DNA of 64,000 bases from Microbacterium sp. W4I20 (GTDB taxonomy: Bacteria > Actinomycetota > Actinomycetes > Actinomycetales > Microbacteriaceae): NCBI RefSeq assembly GCF_030816505.1, contig NZ_JAUSYB010000002.1, positions 62,001 to 126,000 on the forward strand, written 5' to 3'. Below are positions 24,719 through 34,115 of the stretch, in pieces. Below the pieces are notes generated by a model. That model saw only the letters and a list, made by a program, of their open reading frames with translations. It was not told the DNA's origin and did not search any database. The position numbers were made by a program, and so were the translations under genes. How positions within the stretch are numbered: the first letter of the stretch is position 1; every line of letters begins with the position of its first letter.

Positions 24719-24976
24719 CCCTCGCAGAGAGGCATAGTGCCGCGCTGGGACTCGCGAAGCGATTCACTTACTCGCAGCCACGACCGGTCCGGGCGGAGCT
24801 GCGGTGCCCGAAGATCGTCTCATTCCCCATCTTGCTTGTCGCTGCGGAGTCGGCCGCTGATTCCGAGGACGCTGAACACCCGCAGTATCGTGAGAAATGT
24901 GGGATTGGCAGCCTGGCCAGAGGGTGAGCGACCTCGCTCTAGGCAACCGTAGGAACCCAGCGCTATATCGGCTCTC

Positions 24977-25456
24977 ATGGCAACCTCTTCTTGGGAGAGA
25001 CCTCTTTCCAGCCTTGCCCGTCGAGTCTTCTACGGGCTCAACGACCCTCAGAACTCAGCCAACAGTTGGTCGAAGACGATCGATTTCGAGTGGACGATGT
25101 ACACCGGATTTCCGTCGGCTCAGAACAAGATACGCACTATCCCCTCTGCGGGCTCTCCGACAATGAGTGGCACTGTAACGAGCCGGAAGCAGAACGGTTG
25201 GTGGGCGCCCCCCACAGAGCTCTCCTCCAGTATCTGGACAAACGTCGGCAACACCACGACGACCGGATGGGTTGTCGGGGGCATGAACACCACAGGGTCC
25301 CATTCCGGCTGGATCGCGGATGTCCACGTGAAGGACACTCCGCGAGGCTACGACGGGTACCTATCGCCGGATGGCGGGTTCGCGTCCTACCGATTCTGGT
25401 GCAGTGAAGACGAGGAACGTTGCTACTTCCCCAACGGGGAGGAAGCCGGCGTCTGA
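24977..25456 (+). CDS. hypothetical protein, Trp/Gly/Thr-rich
   Basis: 159 residues. It has many Trp, Ser, Thr and Gly residues (SIWTNVGNTTTTGWVVGGMN, YRFWCSEDEERCYFPNGEEA) and looks like an all-beta protein; a WC...RC pair could form a disulfide. No signal peptide. The coding sequence contains a chance-like imperfect copy of the array palindrome at about 25073-25092. Family not recognised. Confidence 0.6.
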   Translation: MATSSWERPLSSLARRVFYGLNDPQNSANSWSKTIDFEWTMYTGFPSAQNKIRTIPSAGSPTMSGTVTSRKQNGWWAPPTELSSSIWTNVGNTTTTGWVVGGMNTTGSHSGWIADVHVKDTPRGYDGYLSPDGGFASYRFWCSEDEERCYFPNGEEAGV

Positions 25457-25463
25457 CGCCGCG

Positions 25464-25976
25464 CTATCCCAGGGGCTCGATGCTCTCGTACGCCAGCAGG
25501 TGGACGGGAGTATCGAGCCTCACTGCGTGGCGACGGCGTGAGTCGATGCTCAATCGTCCGTGTAAACCCGGTGCCTTTGTGTGGACCAGGCCTAGATGAA
25601 CAAGGTCATCTTCCGACGTCGCAGTGCCATCGAAACGATAGTCATCGATGCTCCGACCCCACACGCCGAGCGATAGCGGAAAGGCCAGCCGTGCCGGTAG
25701 CGGCTCCGGTGTCAACGCTGCCACCGACTCCTCTACGCGCTGGCTATGTTCAACTCGCCGGCGCTCCGCCCAGTCGAAGCTGTCAACTGCCCCGGTTTTC
25801 GTGTTCACCAGCTTGTAGGACAGCGTCTGCGGGCTCGCTTCCAGATCATACAAGCGGGATTCTGTACCCTCATCGCCCAGTCGATGAATCACGCGGGCTC
25901 GAAATGAGCCGACGGATCGCCAAGACATTAGTAGTGCCAGTCCCGCGAAAAAGGTGTCTCGATCCGTGAGGTCCAC
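25464..25976 (-). CDS. hypothetical protein
   Basis: 170 residues from a start at 25976 (MDLTDRDTFFAGLALLM). Composition and length are convincing: VGSFRARVIHRLGDEGTESR, TLSYKLVNTKTGAVDSFDWA, LPARLAFPLSLGVWGRSIDD. It reads like a phage- or plasmid-derived beta-rich protein, but I recognise no domain. It converges on the 24977-25456 gene seven bp away, inside the S11-S12 segment. Confidence 0.6.
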   Translation of the reverse strand: MDLTDRDTFFAGLALLMSWRSVGSFRARVIHRLGDEGTESRLYDLEASPQTLSYKLVNTKTGAVDSFDWAERRRVEHSQRVEESVAALTPEPLPARLAFPLSLGVWGRSIDDYRFDGTATSEDDLVHLGLVHTKAPGLHGRLSIDSRRRHAVRLDTPVHLLAYESIEPLG

Positions 25977-26295
25977 CCTGTGATCTTATGCGCCCAGGCA
26001 ACAGCCGCACTATCCCATACAGACGCGGCGATCAGGGCTGGGGAGATGATCAACCGAGGCGGATGGGCCAGGTCTATGACGCAATGGCCTCGTGATGCGG
26101 CGGTGTCCGTGATGCGGCGGTGTGTGAGGGGATCGGTCCATGAGACTCCCATGGGGATTCGGCGAGTTGTGCGTTGTGTAGCGTCGAGCGTCTCGCGCAG
26201 GGTGTTCATGCTCAGTCTCATCACGGGCAGCGGTGATGAGTCGCTAACGGTCGCGATCCGCTACAACACGAGTCATCCTTGATGAGGCGATCACA
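25977..26295. other. stretch without a gene before S12
   Basis: About 320 bp. A short tandem GTGATGCGGCGGTGT-like duplication (26091-26120) is visible; no convincing open frame, promoter or hairpin. Confidence 0.3.
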
Positions 26296-26315
26296 CCGGA
26301 AACGATCGTTTACGG
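26296..26315. repeat. 20-bp palindromic array site S12
   Basis: CCGGAAACGATCGTTTACGG, identical to S7 and followed by CGGGCT as at S15. It is the last site before a 15.4-kb gap. Confidence 0.88.
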
Positions 26316-26417
26316 CGGGCTTGAGGCCGGAGCCTTCAGACGGTTTCCTTAAAGGCGTGCCAGAACCCTGTTGCGGCGGAGGCTTTCGGTGATGTGCTTT
26401 GCTCTGCCGTAGCGAGG

Positions 26418-27008
26418 ATGACCACCCTCTGCGTCGATATCGTGGGAGGTGTGTCCGGTCACGTTTCCTCGAGGCGCTTGTCAACGCGTGTGCTGCTGGT
26501 GTGCGCCGCGCTGAGCGTCGCGCATGTCCTCATCCACCTTGCGACCGTTCCTCTCCTCACGGCGCTCGCGCCGCTCGCCCCGCCTGTTTACGCACTGGTG
26601 GCGGGGTTGCACAGCGTGATGCCGTTTCTGGCTCGTCGAGTCACGGGAGTGTCTGGGTCCGCGATCGTAACCAGCGGAATTGCGGCGCTGCTGGTCGCGC
26701 CAACGAGTTCGTCAGGGTTTATTGCGGCGATCCCCGTCGTGTTGGCCGGATGCGTGATCGATCTGGTGTTGTGGCGCTCTCAACGAAGTCAGATCTCCGA
26801 GTGGTGCTACGTCGTCGCTGCCGGTACTGCTGGGGTTGTGCTTTTCGCGGTGTCTCTTGCTGTGTTCTCGCCCGCGCATCTCACGCCGGTCATGATCGTC
26901 GGCACTCTCATCGGACGCCTGTTGGGGGAGGGAGGCGCTGTTGTAGTCTCTCGTCTCCTGGCCCGAGGCCTCGCTCGAGCGGGAGTAGGGCGACCAGCAG
27001 CGGACTAG
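26418..27008 (+). CDS. multi-pass membrane protein, ECF S-component-like
   Basis: About 196 residues from the ATG at 26418; another in-frame ATG at 26394 is possible. Five or six hydrophobic segments (STRVLLVCAALSVAHVLIHL, ALVAGLHSVMPFLARRVTG, SGFIAAIPVVLAGCVIDLVL, VVAAGTAGVVLFAVSLAVF, LTPVMIVGTLIGRLLGEGGA). Size and helix pattern recall substrate-binding S components of energy-coupling-factor transporters, but the assignment is tentative and no ATPase genes are nearby. Confidence 0.55.
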   Translation: MTTLCVDIVGGVSGHVSSRRLSTRVLLVCAALSVAHVLIHLATVPLLTALAPLAPPVYALVAGLHSVMPFLARRVTGVSGSAIVTSGIAALLVAPTSSSGFIAAIPVVLAGCVIDLVLWRSQRSQISEWCYVVAAGTAGVVLFAVSLAVFSPAHLTPVMIVGTLIGRLLGEGGAVVVSRLLARGLARAGVGRPAAD

Positions 27009-27061
27009 ATCGCGCTCCGGTAGTTTCTGCTTTTACGGAACTCGAGAGCCCCCGGTTCTCG

Positions 27062-27295
27062 CTACTGCTGATGGGGCGCGGGCGGGGTCCCTGGACCTGT
27101 GCCGGGATCCGTAGCCGTGTCGGTGTCGGTGGACGTGCTGCCGTCTTCTTCCTTCATAGCCTTCATTTCGCCCTTGAAGACCCGGGCCGACTGACCCATG
27201 CTCTTCGCGAGCGCTGGCAGCTTGGCAGCGCCGAACAGGAGGAGAATCACGGCGAGCACAATCAGCAGGTGCCAGCCTTGCATTCCAGCGAACAT
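27062..27295 (-). CDS. tatA: TatA/E-type twin-arginine translocase subunit
   Basis: 77 residues. One N-terminal membrane helix (WHLLIVLAVILLLFGAAKLP) is followed by the amphipathic helix ALAKSMGQSARVFKGEMKAM and an acidic tail; the FGxxKLP hinge and SxGxxxRxFK pattern are diagnostic of TatA. It forms the pore-like oligomer that passes folded proteins across the membrane. It stands alone, not with tatC, which suggests an accessory copy. Two proteins with Tat-like signals are encoded at 27939-28547 and 39792-41081. Confidence 0.9.
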   Translation of the reverse strand: MFAGMQGWHLLIVLAVILLLFGAAKLPALAKSMGQSARVFKGEMKAMKEEDGSTSTDTDTATDPGTGPGTPPAPHQQ

Positions 27296-27813
27296 GTCAA
27301 ATTCCTGTCTTCGATGAGCAATACACCGAGCCTACGGTTTGAGATCGGCCCACGTCACCTGCTCAGCGGGACGCTCCGAGAGGGGTAAGGCGTGCCATCT
27401 TTCACCCAGTGTTGCGGTTCGGACAGTCGTGGGTTCGGTTATGCCAGGTTGCTCGGAGGGTGGAGCGAGCCACGCATGTTCCTGCTTTAGGGGAGCGAGG
27501 GCATGCGTGACCCGCACGGTACGCTGTCCGCCCACCGCAGTAGGAGACTATGAAAACGGTCAAGACACGGCGAGGCTTAAATCGAAATTCACCCTCTGCT
27601 CACTGGAAGAGGAGACAAAACCCGTCACGAGTGGCGATCTTTTGAGATGCCATGCGGCGCGGGGCCCAAGCACAGCGACGCCATTGACCCGGGAGGAAGA
27701 TTCACCCTCACGTCATCCTTCGAAGGGCGTGATTATTTCATGCTCTTGCAGTCTTATATAGATAACGCGAGTCTTTCAGCCTCCCCAGCTGGGCTTGCGA
27801 TCCCACGGGATGG
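27296..27813. other. stretch without a confident gene
   Basis: About 520 bp upstream of tatA. A 31-codon plus-strand frame with a nearby TAGGAG (MKTVKTRRGLNRNSPSAHWK, 27550-27645) is the only candidate and is weak. Base composition is lower in GC than the neighbours around 27570-27780, as in recently acquired or untranslated DNA. Confidence 0.3.
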
Positions 27814-27850
27814 GGGTCCGTCGTCTCATCGTCACGGAGACGACGGACCC
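27814..27850. terminator. strong hairpin terminator
   Basis: Perfect 14-bp stem GGGTCCGTCGTCTC / GAGACGACGGACCC with a nine-base loop, about 90 bp beyond the stop of the minus-strand secreted-protein gene at 27939. Confidence 0.7.
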
Positions 27851-27938
27851 AGAGGAAGAAATCCGCCACAGGCGGCCCCTGGGAGGGCGTGCAGGGACAC
27901 CAACTGCAAGTACCGACTAGGTGGCACTAGTCTCACCG

Positions 27939-28547
27939 TTACGGCACCCGAGAGCCTGATGTCTTCTCGCTGAGGAACTCGGATGAGAGGGATGTGTTCA
28001 CGTATGTCGGTTCGAGCGCGCCACCGGAAACCGGGATAAGCCAGACGACTGGCAGCGGGACGATATTTGCGCTGCCGTTGAGCACGCCGACGTATGTGTA
28101 CTGGACTGTTCCTGAGGCACCTGGAGCTGGTGCCGCCCCTACTCGGGTCCAGCCGCTGAGCGAGCGCTCTTCCAGGCGGTAGTCTGCTGGCTCGGGAACG
28201 CCGTTGCCCGGCCCCCATTGCACGGTCACTGTGATGAGTCCCGATCGGTAGGTCCCGGGGGGGACGATATCGCCGGTGTTCGCGTCGAAAGCGTTGAAGC
28301 CCACGTTCTGGCCGGTGTTGACCTGTACTCGGTTCGGTTGCGTGATCGTCCAGGTTTGCACAGAAGTGCCTCCCTGCCACACGGAGAGCCCGCCGCCTGG
28401 TGCGGGCTGCGGTTCGGCAGTGCTCGCGGCCGCCAGCGGTGTGGATACCGCGACGGCGATGACTGGAACCGACCAGGCTGCGGCTTTCACGATTGTGCGA
28501 CGAGCGATGGAATGCTGCTCCCGCTCAGGTTCTTCCAAAATGCCCAT
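27939..28547 (-). CDS. secreted protein with Tat-like signal
   Basis: 202 residues from the ATG at 28547 (GGGAGA upstream). The signal has RRTIVKAAAWSVPVIAVAV followed by TPLAAAS, nearly the same as in the protein at 39792-41081. The mature part is beta-rich and begins with an Ala/Gly/Pro linker (EPQPAPGGGLSVWQGG), then TITQPNRVQVNTGQNVGFNA and VTVQWGPGNGVPEPADYRLE, resembling an exported adhesin or Ig-like domain. Function unknown. Confidence 0.75.
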   Translation of the reverse strand: MGILEEPEREQHSIARRTIVKAAAWSVPVIAVAVSTPLAAASTAEPQPAPGGGLSVWQGGTSVQTWTITQPNRVQVNTGQNVGFNAFDANTGDIVPPGTYRSGLITVTVQWGPGNGVPEPADYRLEERSLSGWTRVGAAPAPGASGTVQYTYVGVLNGSANIVPLPVVWLIPVSGGALEPTYVNTSLSSEFLSEKTSGSRVP

Positions 28548-28774
28548 GATGAATCTCCCGTGGTGAGCGCACCGGCACCGCAATAGACGGATGCCGCGTG
28601 TCGATACGCTGACGTCATTGCGTGGTGGCTGCAGTTAGCGATGCATGCCGGGCGTGCGCGCTGGCGATCGTGACCGGCGCTAGCCCTCATTGACGCTAAC
28701 AACGGGAGAGGTACGGCAACCTCGATTTCAAGGCAATCCACCCGGGTGAGACCCAGGTGAATTCAGGGCCGCTG

Positions 28775-29005
28775 TTAGGAGGCGAGGAGCTGGAGGGCTC
28801 TTCTGATGGTTTCGGCACTCGTTGTGAGGTCGTAGTGGTGAACGAACCCGTGGCTGTCTTCAACCGTCATGACCACCCTCACGTCCTCGCTGGTGACGGC
28901 GCCATGGTTGGTGGCGATGGTTGACGGGCGCAAGTGAGTACCTATCTCGAATGTGGTCGGGAGTGTTGCCGAGCTTGGGCCGCCGTCCCCAGGCCGGCGG
29001 CCCAA
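28775..29005 (-). CDS. small hypothetical protein
   Basis: Up to 76 residues; the convincing part is the last 50 (STIATNHGAVTSEDVRVVMT, VEDSHGFVHHYDLTTSAETI, RRALQLLAS), two strands with a turn and a C-terminal helix. The D-HG strand-turn recalls the 110-residue family at 1681, 3630 and 7655, but the match is weak. The start is uncertain; an internal TTG is possible. Confidence 0.45.
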   Translation of the reverse strand: MGRRPGDGGPSSATLPTTFEIGTHLRPSTIATNHGAVTSEDVRVVMTVEDSHGFVHHYDLTTSAETIRRALQLLAS

Positions 29006-29308
29006 ATCTCATCCCCAGGCGGAGAGCTCGGGCCTCCCCACGAGGCGCCGAGCTCTCCGTTGCGCGCTCTCGCGGCACCCCCCTCCGGTGCGCGATGACG
29101 TGCTCTACCTATGAGACGCGGAAGGCCGCGTGTCATCACGCAACAGGGGGTGTGAATCGGGGGTGAATTACGAAAACGAGGCTCCCGGGCCACTCGAGAT
29201 CCCCTGGCATTCCCGCCGCTCCCGCTCTCCCGTGTCTGACGGCGAATCGAGCCACCGGTCAGAAGTCCCGTGTCTGCGCAACATGCGTGAGCAAGTGGGA
29301 CGTGGCAG
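29006..29308. other. stretch without a gene
   Basis: About 300 bp of GC-rich sequence between two minus-strand genes. Opposite repeats of GAGCTCGG/CCGAGCTC occur near 29025-29055 and could form a hairpin. No open frame of note. Confidence 0.25.
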
Positions 29309-30893
29309 CTAGAGAAGCCCCAGGTCATGCGCACGCGCCAGGGCTTCGTCACGATTGTTGACTCCAAGGCGACGGTAGAGAGCCTTGGCGTGAGTCTTCA
29401 TGGTGTTCACGGACAGATGCTGCCGTGCGCCGATCTGGCGCAGGGTCAGCCCCTGGTCGAGCCCCTGGAGGACCAACACCTGTCGGGCGGTGAGCCCGGC
29501 CCGTTTCTGCGTTCGCCGGCAGTATTTCTCGTCGGTCCGGCTCATCATCTTTTCCACCATCTTGCGGATCGTGTCTCGGGAGGGAGAGAGTGACGAGGGC
29601 CAGACCATTGGCCTGCGCGGCGGCTTCGAAGTCCGGAGACGAAATCGAGGCTTGAGGTTCTTCGCGCAGGAGACTTGTGGCTGTTTGCACGGCGAGTGCT
29701 TCCACACGCGTTCGGGTGGAGTAGCCGTCGCTGAGGGCAGCGGCGGCATAGCGAGAGGCCGCGTCGTAGTCCGCGGCGGCGAGTTCCACTCGCGCGCGCG
29801 CCACGCGGGTGACAGGGTGGTCTGCGCTGTTGGCCAGCACGTGTCGAGCGGGGTGCACGCGACCGAGGGAGAGCAAGAGATCGGACTCAGCCATCACGAG
29901 AAGGGGGCGGAGGGTGGTTCCTTCGACCAGCCACTCGGCGTACCGCTGTTGGTCTCGTCGCACGTTCTCGACGGCCCCGTGTCGATCGCCCCACGCGAGT
30001 GCGTACCGAGCGTGGGCATATGTGACCCCAGGTCCCCAACTCTGTTCAGCGTTGACGGGCTGATCGAGTCTGGCCAAGGCGGTTGCAGCCTCAGCCTGGT
30101 GGAGTTCTTCGGTGGCGACAAGGGCGCGGGCGATGTCCGCGGTGAGGGCGATCCGGGGTTTGAGCCAGCCGTGAGCGTGCGGGGACTCGTCGTGGCGCCG
30201 CAGCCAGGTGGCCGCCATGGTCATGTCGCCCGCGAGGGCGAGGAAGAACGCGGATTTCCCCGCAGCGTCACGTTCCACGTGTTCTTTGCGGGCGTTGGGC
30301 CCGCGTTCATAGGCATCGCGAAGAGTGAGGAGCGCACCGGGGATATCGTCGGCGAGTCCTCGCGTGATTCCGGCCTGCAGGAGCGCCACGGGAAGGCGGG
30401 GAGAGATCAGGGCGGGTTGGTGTACTCCTGCTATACGGCCGAGCCTTTCCAGTAGCTCAGCGAGCTGCGCGGCGCGCTTAAGACGCCCCCGCACGCGGAA
30501 AGCGATCATCCGTACGGCGATGACGCTGAGGAGGCTGAGCGCTCTCGGCGATCGGGCGACCTCGTCGAGGACCACCAGGTCATCAAGGTCCGGTAACACG
30601 GCCTCTCCGAGCATCCGGTCAACCTCGTCTGCTGCCACGTGCAGGCGAATATCTCGGATGGCCGCGGCGCGAGTGTCCTGAGCAAACGCTGGCAACGGGA
30701 TCACCCGCAGAGCGTCGTCGAGCACCTCGCGGAGATCGTCGAGGAGCATGGACCAGTGAGCCCCCACGAGCCCCACCGCTCGAGTCCAGTCCTCCATCGC
30801 GAGTGCTCCGCGCAGTTCCGCGACTATCGCACTGGCTGGCGCCGGGTCATGTTCCGCTGAAGGGGCGCTAAGGAGTGAGGGTACGGTCTCCAT
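29309..30893 (-). pseudogene. LuxR-family regulator, frameshifted before its HTH
   Basis: The large frame (start METVPSLLSAPSAEHD at 30893) encodes about 430 residues of helical, TPR/MalT-like regulatory domain (LRGALAMEDWTRAVGLVGAH, ARVELAAADYDAASRYAAAA). Near 29580 the frame should shift by one base to SRDTIRKMVEKMMSRTDEKY and the LuxR HTH (GLTARQVLVLQGLDQGLTLR, SVNTMKTHAKALYRRLGVNN) ending at the stop 29309-29311. As read, the protein runs on to 29349 and lacks the HTH. An extra C in the CTCCCTCCC run explains it. Pseudogene or sequence error. Confidence 0.8.
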
Positions 30894-30971
30894 GCTTGTT
30901 GCTCTCCTCAATAGGGTCGGCGCTCGGCAGCGGTTCGGGTACTGCGAGCTCGAAGGCGAAGAACGAGGGGT

Positions 30972-31196
30972 TCAGCGAATCGACAACCAGGTTTCTCGGT
31001 GGAGCGCGGGCGAATATTCCATACTCCGCAGCCCGTCTCCTCGACTCAGTGATCTCGTCGCTCGGATCGCGAGCGCGACGCCGCCAGTGACAAGGGCGAG
31101 GAGCGCCGCGACATGAAGCCAGGTTATCTCGTAGCTGCTGGCGATGAGTTCCTCGGCCAGCTCCGCGCTCACTCGGAGCACGAAATCGCTTGTCAT
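30972..31196 (-). CDS. small membrane protein
   Basis: 74 residues from the ATG at 31196 with GAGGAGA upstream. One membrane segment (WLHVAALLALVTGGVALAI) is followed by a basic, polar tail (RATRSLSRGDGLRSMEY). It is just upstream of the LuxR gene on the same strand; function unknown. Confidence 0.6.
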   Translation of the reverse strand: MTSDFVLRVSAELAEELIASSYEITWLHVAALLALVTGGVALAIRATRSLSRGDGLRSMEYSPALHRETWLSIR

Positions 31197-31229
31197 CGAG
31201 ATCTCCTCTCCATCGCAGGGAGCCAGCCG

Positions 31230-31655
31230 TCAGCGTCTGGGCGAGCGGAGGACGAGGCGCCCTCGAGCCTTCTTGACTTCCTGAGCCTCGGCGTCCCAGC
31301 GCACGCCGGTCACGCCACTCTCGAGCGTCACGCGTAGTGCAGACTCGACGCCCGTGATTGTTCCATGTCCCGGTATGCCGGCTTCGACGAAGTGACGCCA
31401 CTCTGACGCTTGCCAGAGGACCCGCTTGCCCCACGGCGCCCATTGCACCGTCGCGATCGCGAGGTCATGGCGTTCCATCTGCTTCCCACAGGTTTTGCAC
31501 GTCCATCGCGAGCCTGGACGGACAGCCCAGGGCGTTTTCCCACTTCCCGGGGGGAAACCCTGACGGAGCCTCTCTGATGGTGATGAGACGACGGGGTCAG
31601 TTGATGGCACCGCGCCGAGGGCTGGTTCGCGAAGCGAACGTCGAGTCTTCGTCAT
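31230..31655 (-). CDS. hypothetical protein with a CxxC motif
   Basis: 141 residues from the ATG at 31655. RWTCKTCGKQMERHDLAIAT supplies one CxxC pair that could bind zinc or form a disulfide; the rest (QWAPWGKRVLWQASEWRHFV, TITGVESALRVTLESG) is mixed alpha/beta. Not recognised. It precedes the small membrane gene by 33 bp, so the two may share a transcript. Confidence 0.6.
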   Translation of the reverse strand: MTKTRRSLREPALGAVPSTDPVVSSPSERLRQGFPPGSGKTPWAVRPGSRWTCKTCGKQMERHDLAIATVQWAPWGKRVLWQASEWRHFVEAGIPGHGTITGVESALRVTLESGVTGVRWDAEAQEVKKARGRLVLRSPRR

Positions 31656-31819
31656 GGCATCCTCGTATGTCGCGGGAAGAGACCTGGCAGTAGTGGACCT
31701 CCAGGCGGCATGCTGGCATGCGTTCGCCCAGCGCATCTCGGATGTCGGCTCATCCGCGACTTTATGCGTCAGGTGAGAGACAAAACCGTGCGGCTCGCGC
31801 GCCGAGAGCGGTCGGATGA

Positions 31820-32794
31820 CTAGGAGCGGGTCGTGAGGAGTGACGAGGCTCGTGAAGCGAGAGAGAGGATGGCCGGGGAGCCTGCGACGGGCTCAGAGAG
31901 GATGGTCCCCCCTCGGCTGACGAGAGCGGCTCCCGGATATGCAGAAAGCCGCAAGGATTCAGCAAGTGCCCACGCATTGAAGAGGCTGACTGCCGCGAGG
32001 TCAGGGTGTTCACTCCTGAACCTGGCTTCGTCGCCCGCTACAACAAGGAGCAGCCCGGCGTCGCCAGGCAGACGGGCGCGGAGGGAGTCGGCGTCGTTGA
32101 GCAAGGCCGTGCACGCCAGGCAACCGGGCCGCACAGTGACGATCATGTGTGGATGCTCCTCGAGCATGTCGAGAAGCCGCACGGGTTCCTGATTGCTCGT
32201 CGTGAGGTACAGATCGGGTAGCGCGGTGCCGGTCAGTTGATTTCCAGGCACTGGTGGAGCGGGCGTGTCGGGAGCCGCGCGCGTTGAGTGCACGAGGGTC
32301 GTTGCGAGCGCGACGAGGAATGTCGCCACGATGATCCAGGCAGCGTCTCCCCCTTGGACCATGGCGACGGCAGGAATCAAGCCGTCGAAGCCACTCAAAC
32401 CGAGGACTGTCGCTCCGAGTGCTGCTGCCGCCAGAAGTACGTTGCGCAGGACAATAGCGCGACTGATGGGGGAGTGAACGGCACCGAAGCATCCACAGTC
32501 GAAGCGATCTCCGCGGGCGAGCGCTCGTGCCGTAAGGAAGACGAACACGATGGTCGCAGCGGTCGTGGCGACGGCGGTGGCGGTGTATACCCACCCCGAT
32601 GTGACGAGCAGCGAGATACCCAGCAGAATCTCCGCAAGCGGCAGCGCCAGCGAGACGGGCCGGCGGTGGAAGACGCGGGGGACGCCGAAGTTTTGGAGCG
32701 CGTCAAGGACGAGTTGTGGTCGACGTAACTTCGAGAGCCCGGCAATGAGAAACACGGCCGCGAGGACAGCGGGAAAAACTGCGTAAGGCCACAT
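31820..32794 (-). CDS. MauE/DoxX-like membrane protein fused to a thioredoxin-like domain
   Basis: 324 residues. The N-terminal half is MauE-type with four membrane segments (AVFPAVLAAVFLIAGLSKLR, VSLALPLAEILLGISLLVTS, TAVATTAATIVFVFLTARAL) and the FDCGCFG motif. The C-terminal half (about 190-324) is thioredoxin-like with VTVRPGCLACTALLND in the active-site position (CxxC as CLAC). Such fusions are thought to handle disulfides or heme delivery at the membrane. It could support folding of the Cys-containing exported proteins nearby, but this is only inferred. Confidence 0.82.
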   Translation of the reverse strand: MWPYAVFPAVLAAVFLIAGLSKLRRPQLVLDALQNFGVPRVFHRRPVSLALPLAEILLGISLLVTSGWVYTATAVATTAATIVFVFLTARALARGDRFDCGCFGAVHSPISRAIVLRNVLLAAAALGATVLGLSGFDGLIPAVAMVQGGDAAWIIVATFLVALATTLVHSTRAAPDTPAPPVPGNQLTGTALPDLYLTTSNQEPVRLLDMLEEHPHMIVTVRPGCLACTALLNDADSLRARLPGDAGLLLVVAGDEARFRSEHPDLAAVSLFNAWALAESLRLSAYPGAALVSRGGTILSEPVAGSPAILSLASRASSLLTTRS

Positions 32795-33236
32795 GCAAGA
32801 TCCTCAGCTGTCCCACCGGTTCGTAGCCACGCCGGGTCTGGGTCTCCGGGAGGGCAACAGCTTCGGGAACGGCACAGTCCGACTCTCTCACAGCCTCCAC
32901 GGATAGCGCTCTTCCATCTCGCAATCAACGATAAGCATGCACATGGATGAATCATCTTCACCCTCGATTCACCCAGGTGAATCAGCGCCGATGACACTTT
33001 TTCGCCCGATCGTGTGACTAATCTGCTCAGTGGACAGCGGGCCGCACCTGACCCCCACGAGGGATCAAGTGCTGGTGTTCGGGGTTCCTCACCCTCTTCG
33101 GGGAGAGATCTGCTTCACCTGTATTGCCTCGGGGGAGGGATGCGATGTGGTGGTCATTTGATGCGCTCGGCGCTCCGGCGCGACGCCCAGAGATGTCATT
33201 GCTGTTCAGGCGAGCGTCAACAGGGCGGTCAGCGAT
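32795..33236. other. intergenic region with a candidate operator
   Basis: About 440 bp between the divergent MauE-thioredoxin and AraC genes. It contains the inverted repeat described separately at 32966-32983; no convincing gene. Open frames here are weak. Confidence 0.4.
32966..32983. promoter_or_regulatory. inverted repeat, possible operator
   Basis: GATTCACC-CA-GGTGAATC, perfect 8-bp arms, in the divergent region. The 12-mer ACCCAGGTGAAT also occurs at 28751-28762, about 200 bp upstream of the secreted-protein gene, so both may be bound by one regulator encoded nearby. Confidence 0.45.
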
Positions 33237-34115
33237 ATGAAGAAGAGTCTGATCGAGCGGGGGGTCGCTCTCAGCGGATCGCAGGCGAAGGAATGGCTGC
33301 ACACCCGGGGTTGGGATGCGACGGCTCAGAATCTTCATGTCTTCGCTGATGTGTTCGATGCGCCTCGTTTCGGGTATTCACGTACGTGGCTCGCAGCCGG
33401 CCAGTATGAACGCATCGGCACAGAGGAATCTTCTCGCGTCAGGGCGTTGCTACTCGTGGAAGGCAGCGCCGAACTCGGTCTTGACCATCAAATGTCGGAC
33501 TTTGGGGTCGGCGACATGGCTCTCGTCGGCGGAGCGTCGCCGGTCGTGCTGTCCACCACCGCGCCGGTGGCGATCTATGAGATCGTCACGGACTACGACC
33601 GGATGGGTTTGGGGAGGTATGACCTTCCGCCCACCTCAGGCCCTCACGCAACGTCACCCAACTATTGGCCGGCACTAGCAGGTCTCATCAATCAGGTGTT
33701 GGCGTCGTCCGTAACAGCAGAAGACTTCGGTATTAGCAGCGTCCGAACTGCCGTCGACAACCTCCTGCTCGCCTCGCTGAAGGAATCGACGGCGATGTCG
33801 GCGCGAAAGAGGCTTGCAGAGGAGAACCATCTCCTGCGTCGGGCACGAGCGATCATCCAGGACGAGGCGCACTCGTCGGATCTGACCGTTGCGCGGCTCG
33901 CTGAACTGGTGCGGGTTTCTCGGGCGCACCTGCACCGCCTCTTCTCCGCGGATAACTCCACACCACTCGCGGAGATTCGTGCCGCACGGGTCGAGTTGGC
34001 ACAGCTACATCTCGCGGAGGACAACGGCCAGCAGGAATCAAACTTGCTCGAGGTCGCCCAACGGTCCGGATTCAAGACGGCCTCTGCTTTGCGCCGGGCA
34101 CTCCGGCGGGCATGA
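33237..34115 (+). CDS. AraC-family transcriptional regulator
   Basis: 292 residues. The N-terminal 180 residues form a cupin-like sensing domain (RVRALLLVEGSAELGLDHQM, DFGVGDMALVGGASPVVLS). The C-terminal HTH pair includes HSSDLTVARLAELVRVSRAH, LHRLFSADNSTPLAEIRAAR and EVAQRSGFKTASALRRALRR. It overlaps the next AraC gene by four bases (ATGA). Being divergent from the MauE-thioredoxin gene, it may control it. Confidence 0.87.
   Translation: MKKSLIERGVALSGSQAKEWLHTRGWDATAQNLHVFADVFDAPRFGYSRTWLAAGQYERIGTEESSRVRALLLVEGSAELGLDHQMSDFGVGDMALVGGASPVVLSTTAPVAIYEIVTDYDRMGLGRYDLPPTSGPHATSPNYWPALAGLINQVLASSVTAEDFGISSVRTAVDNLLLASLKESTAMSARKRLAEENHLLRRARAIIQDEAHSSDLTVARLAELVRVSRAHLHRLFSADNSTPLAEIRAARVELAQLHLAEDNGQQESNLLEVAQRSGFKTASALRRALRRA

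Noticed and set aside
25073..25092. Another array site inside the 24977-25456 gene
   Set aside because: TCGAAGACGATCGATTTCGA resembles the sites but breaks the AAACGATCGTTT core and lies within a coding region; treated as chance.
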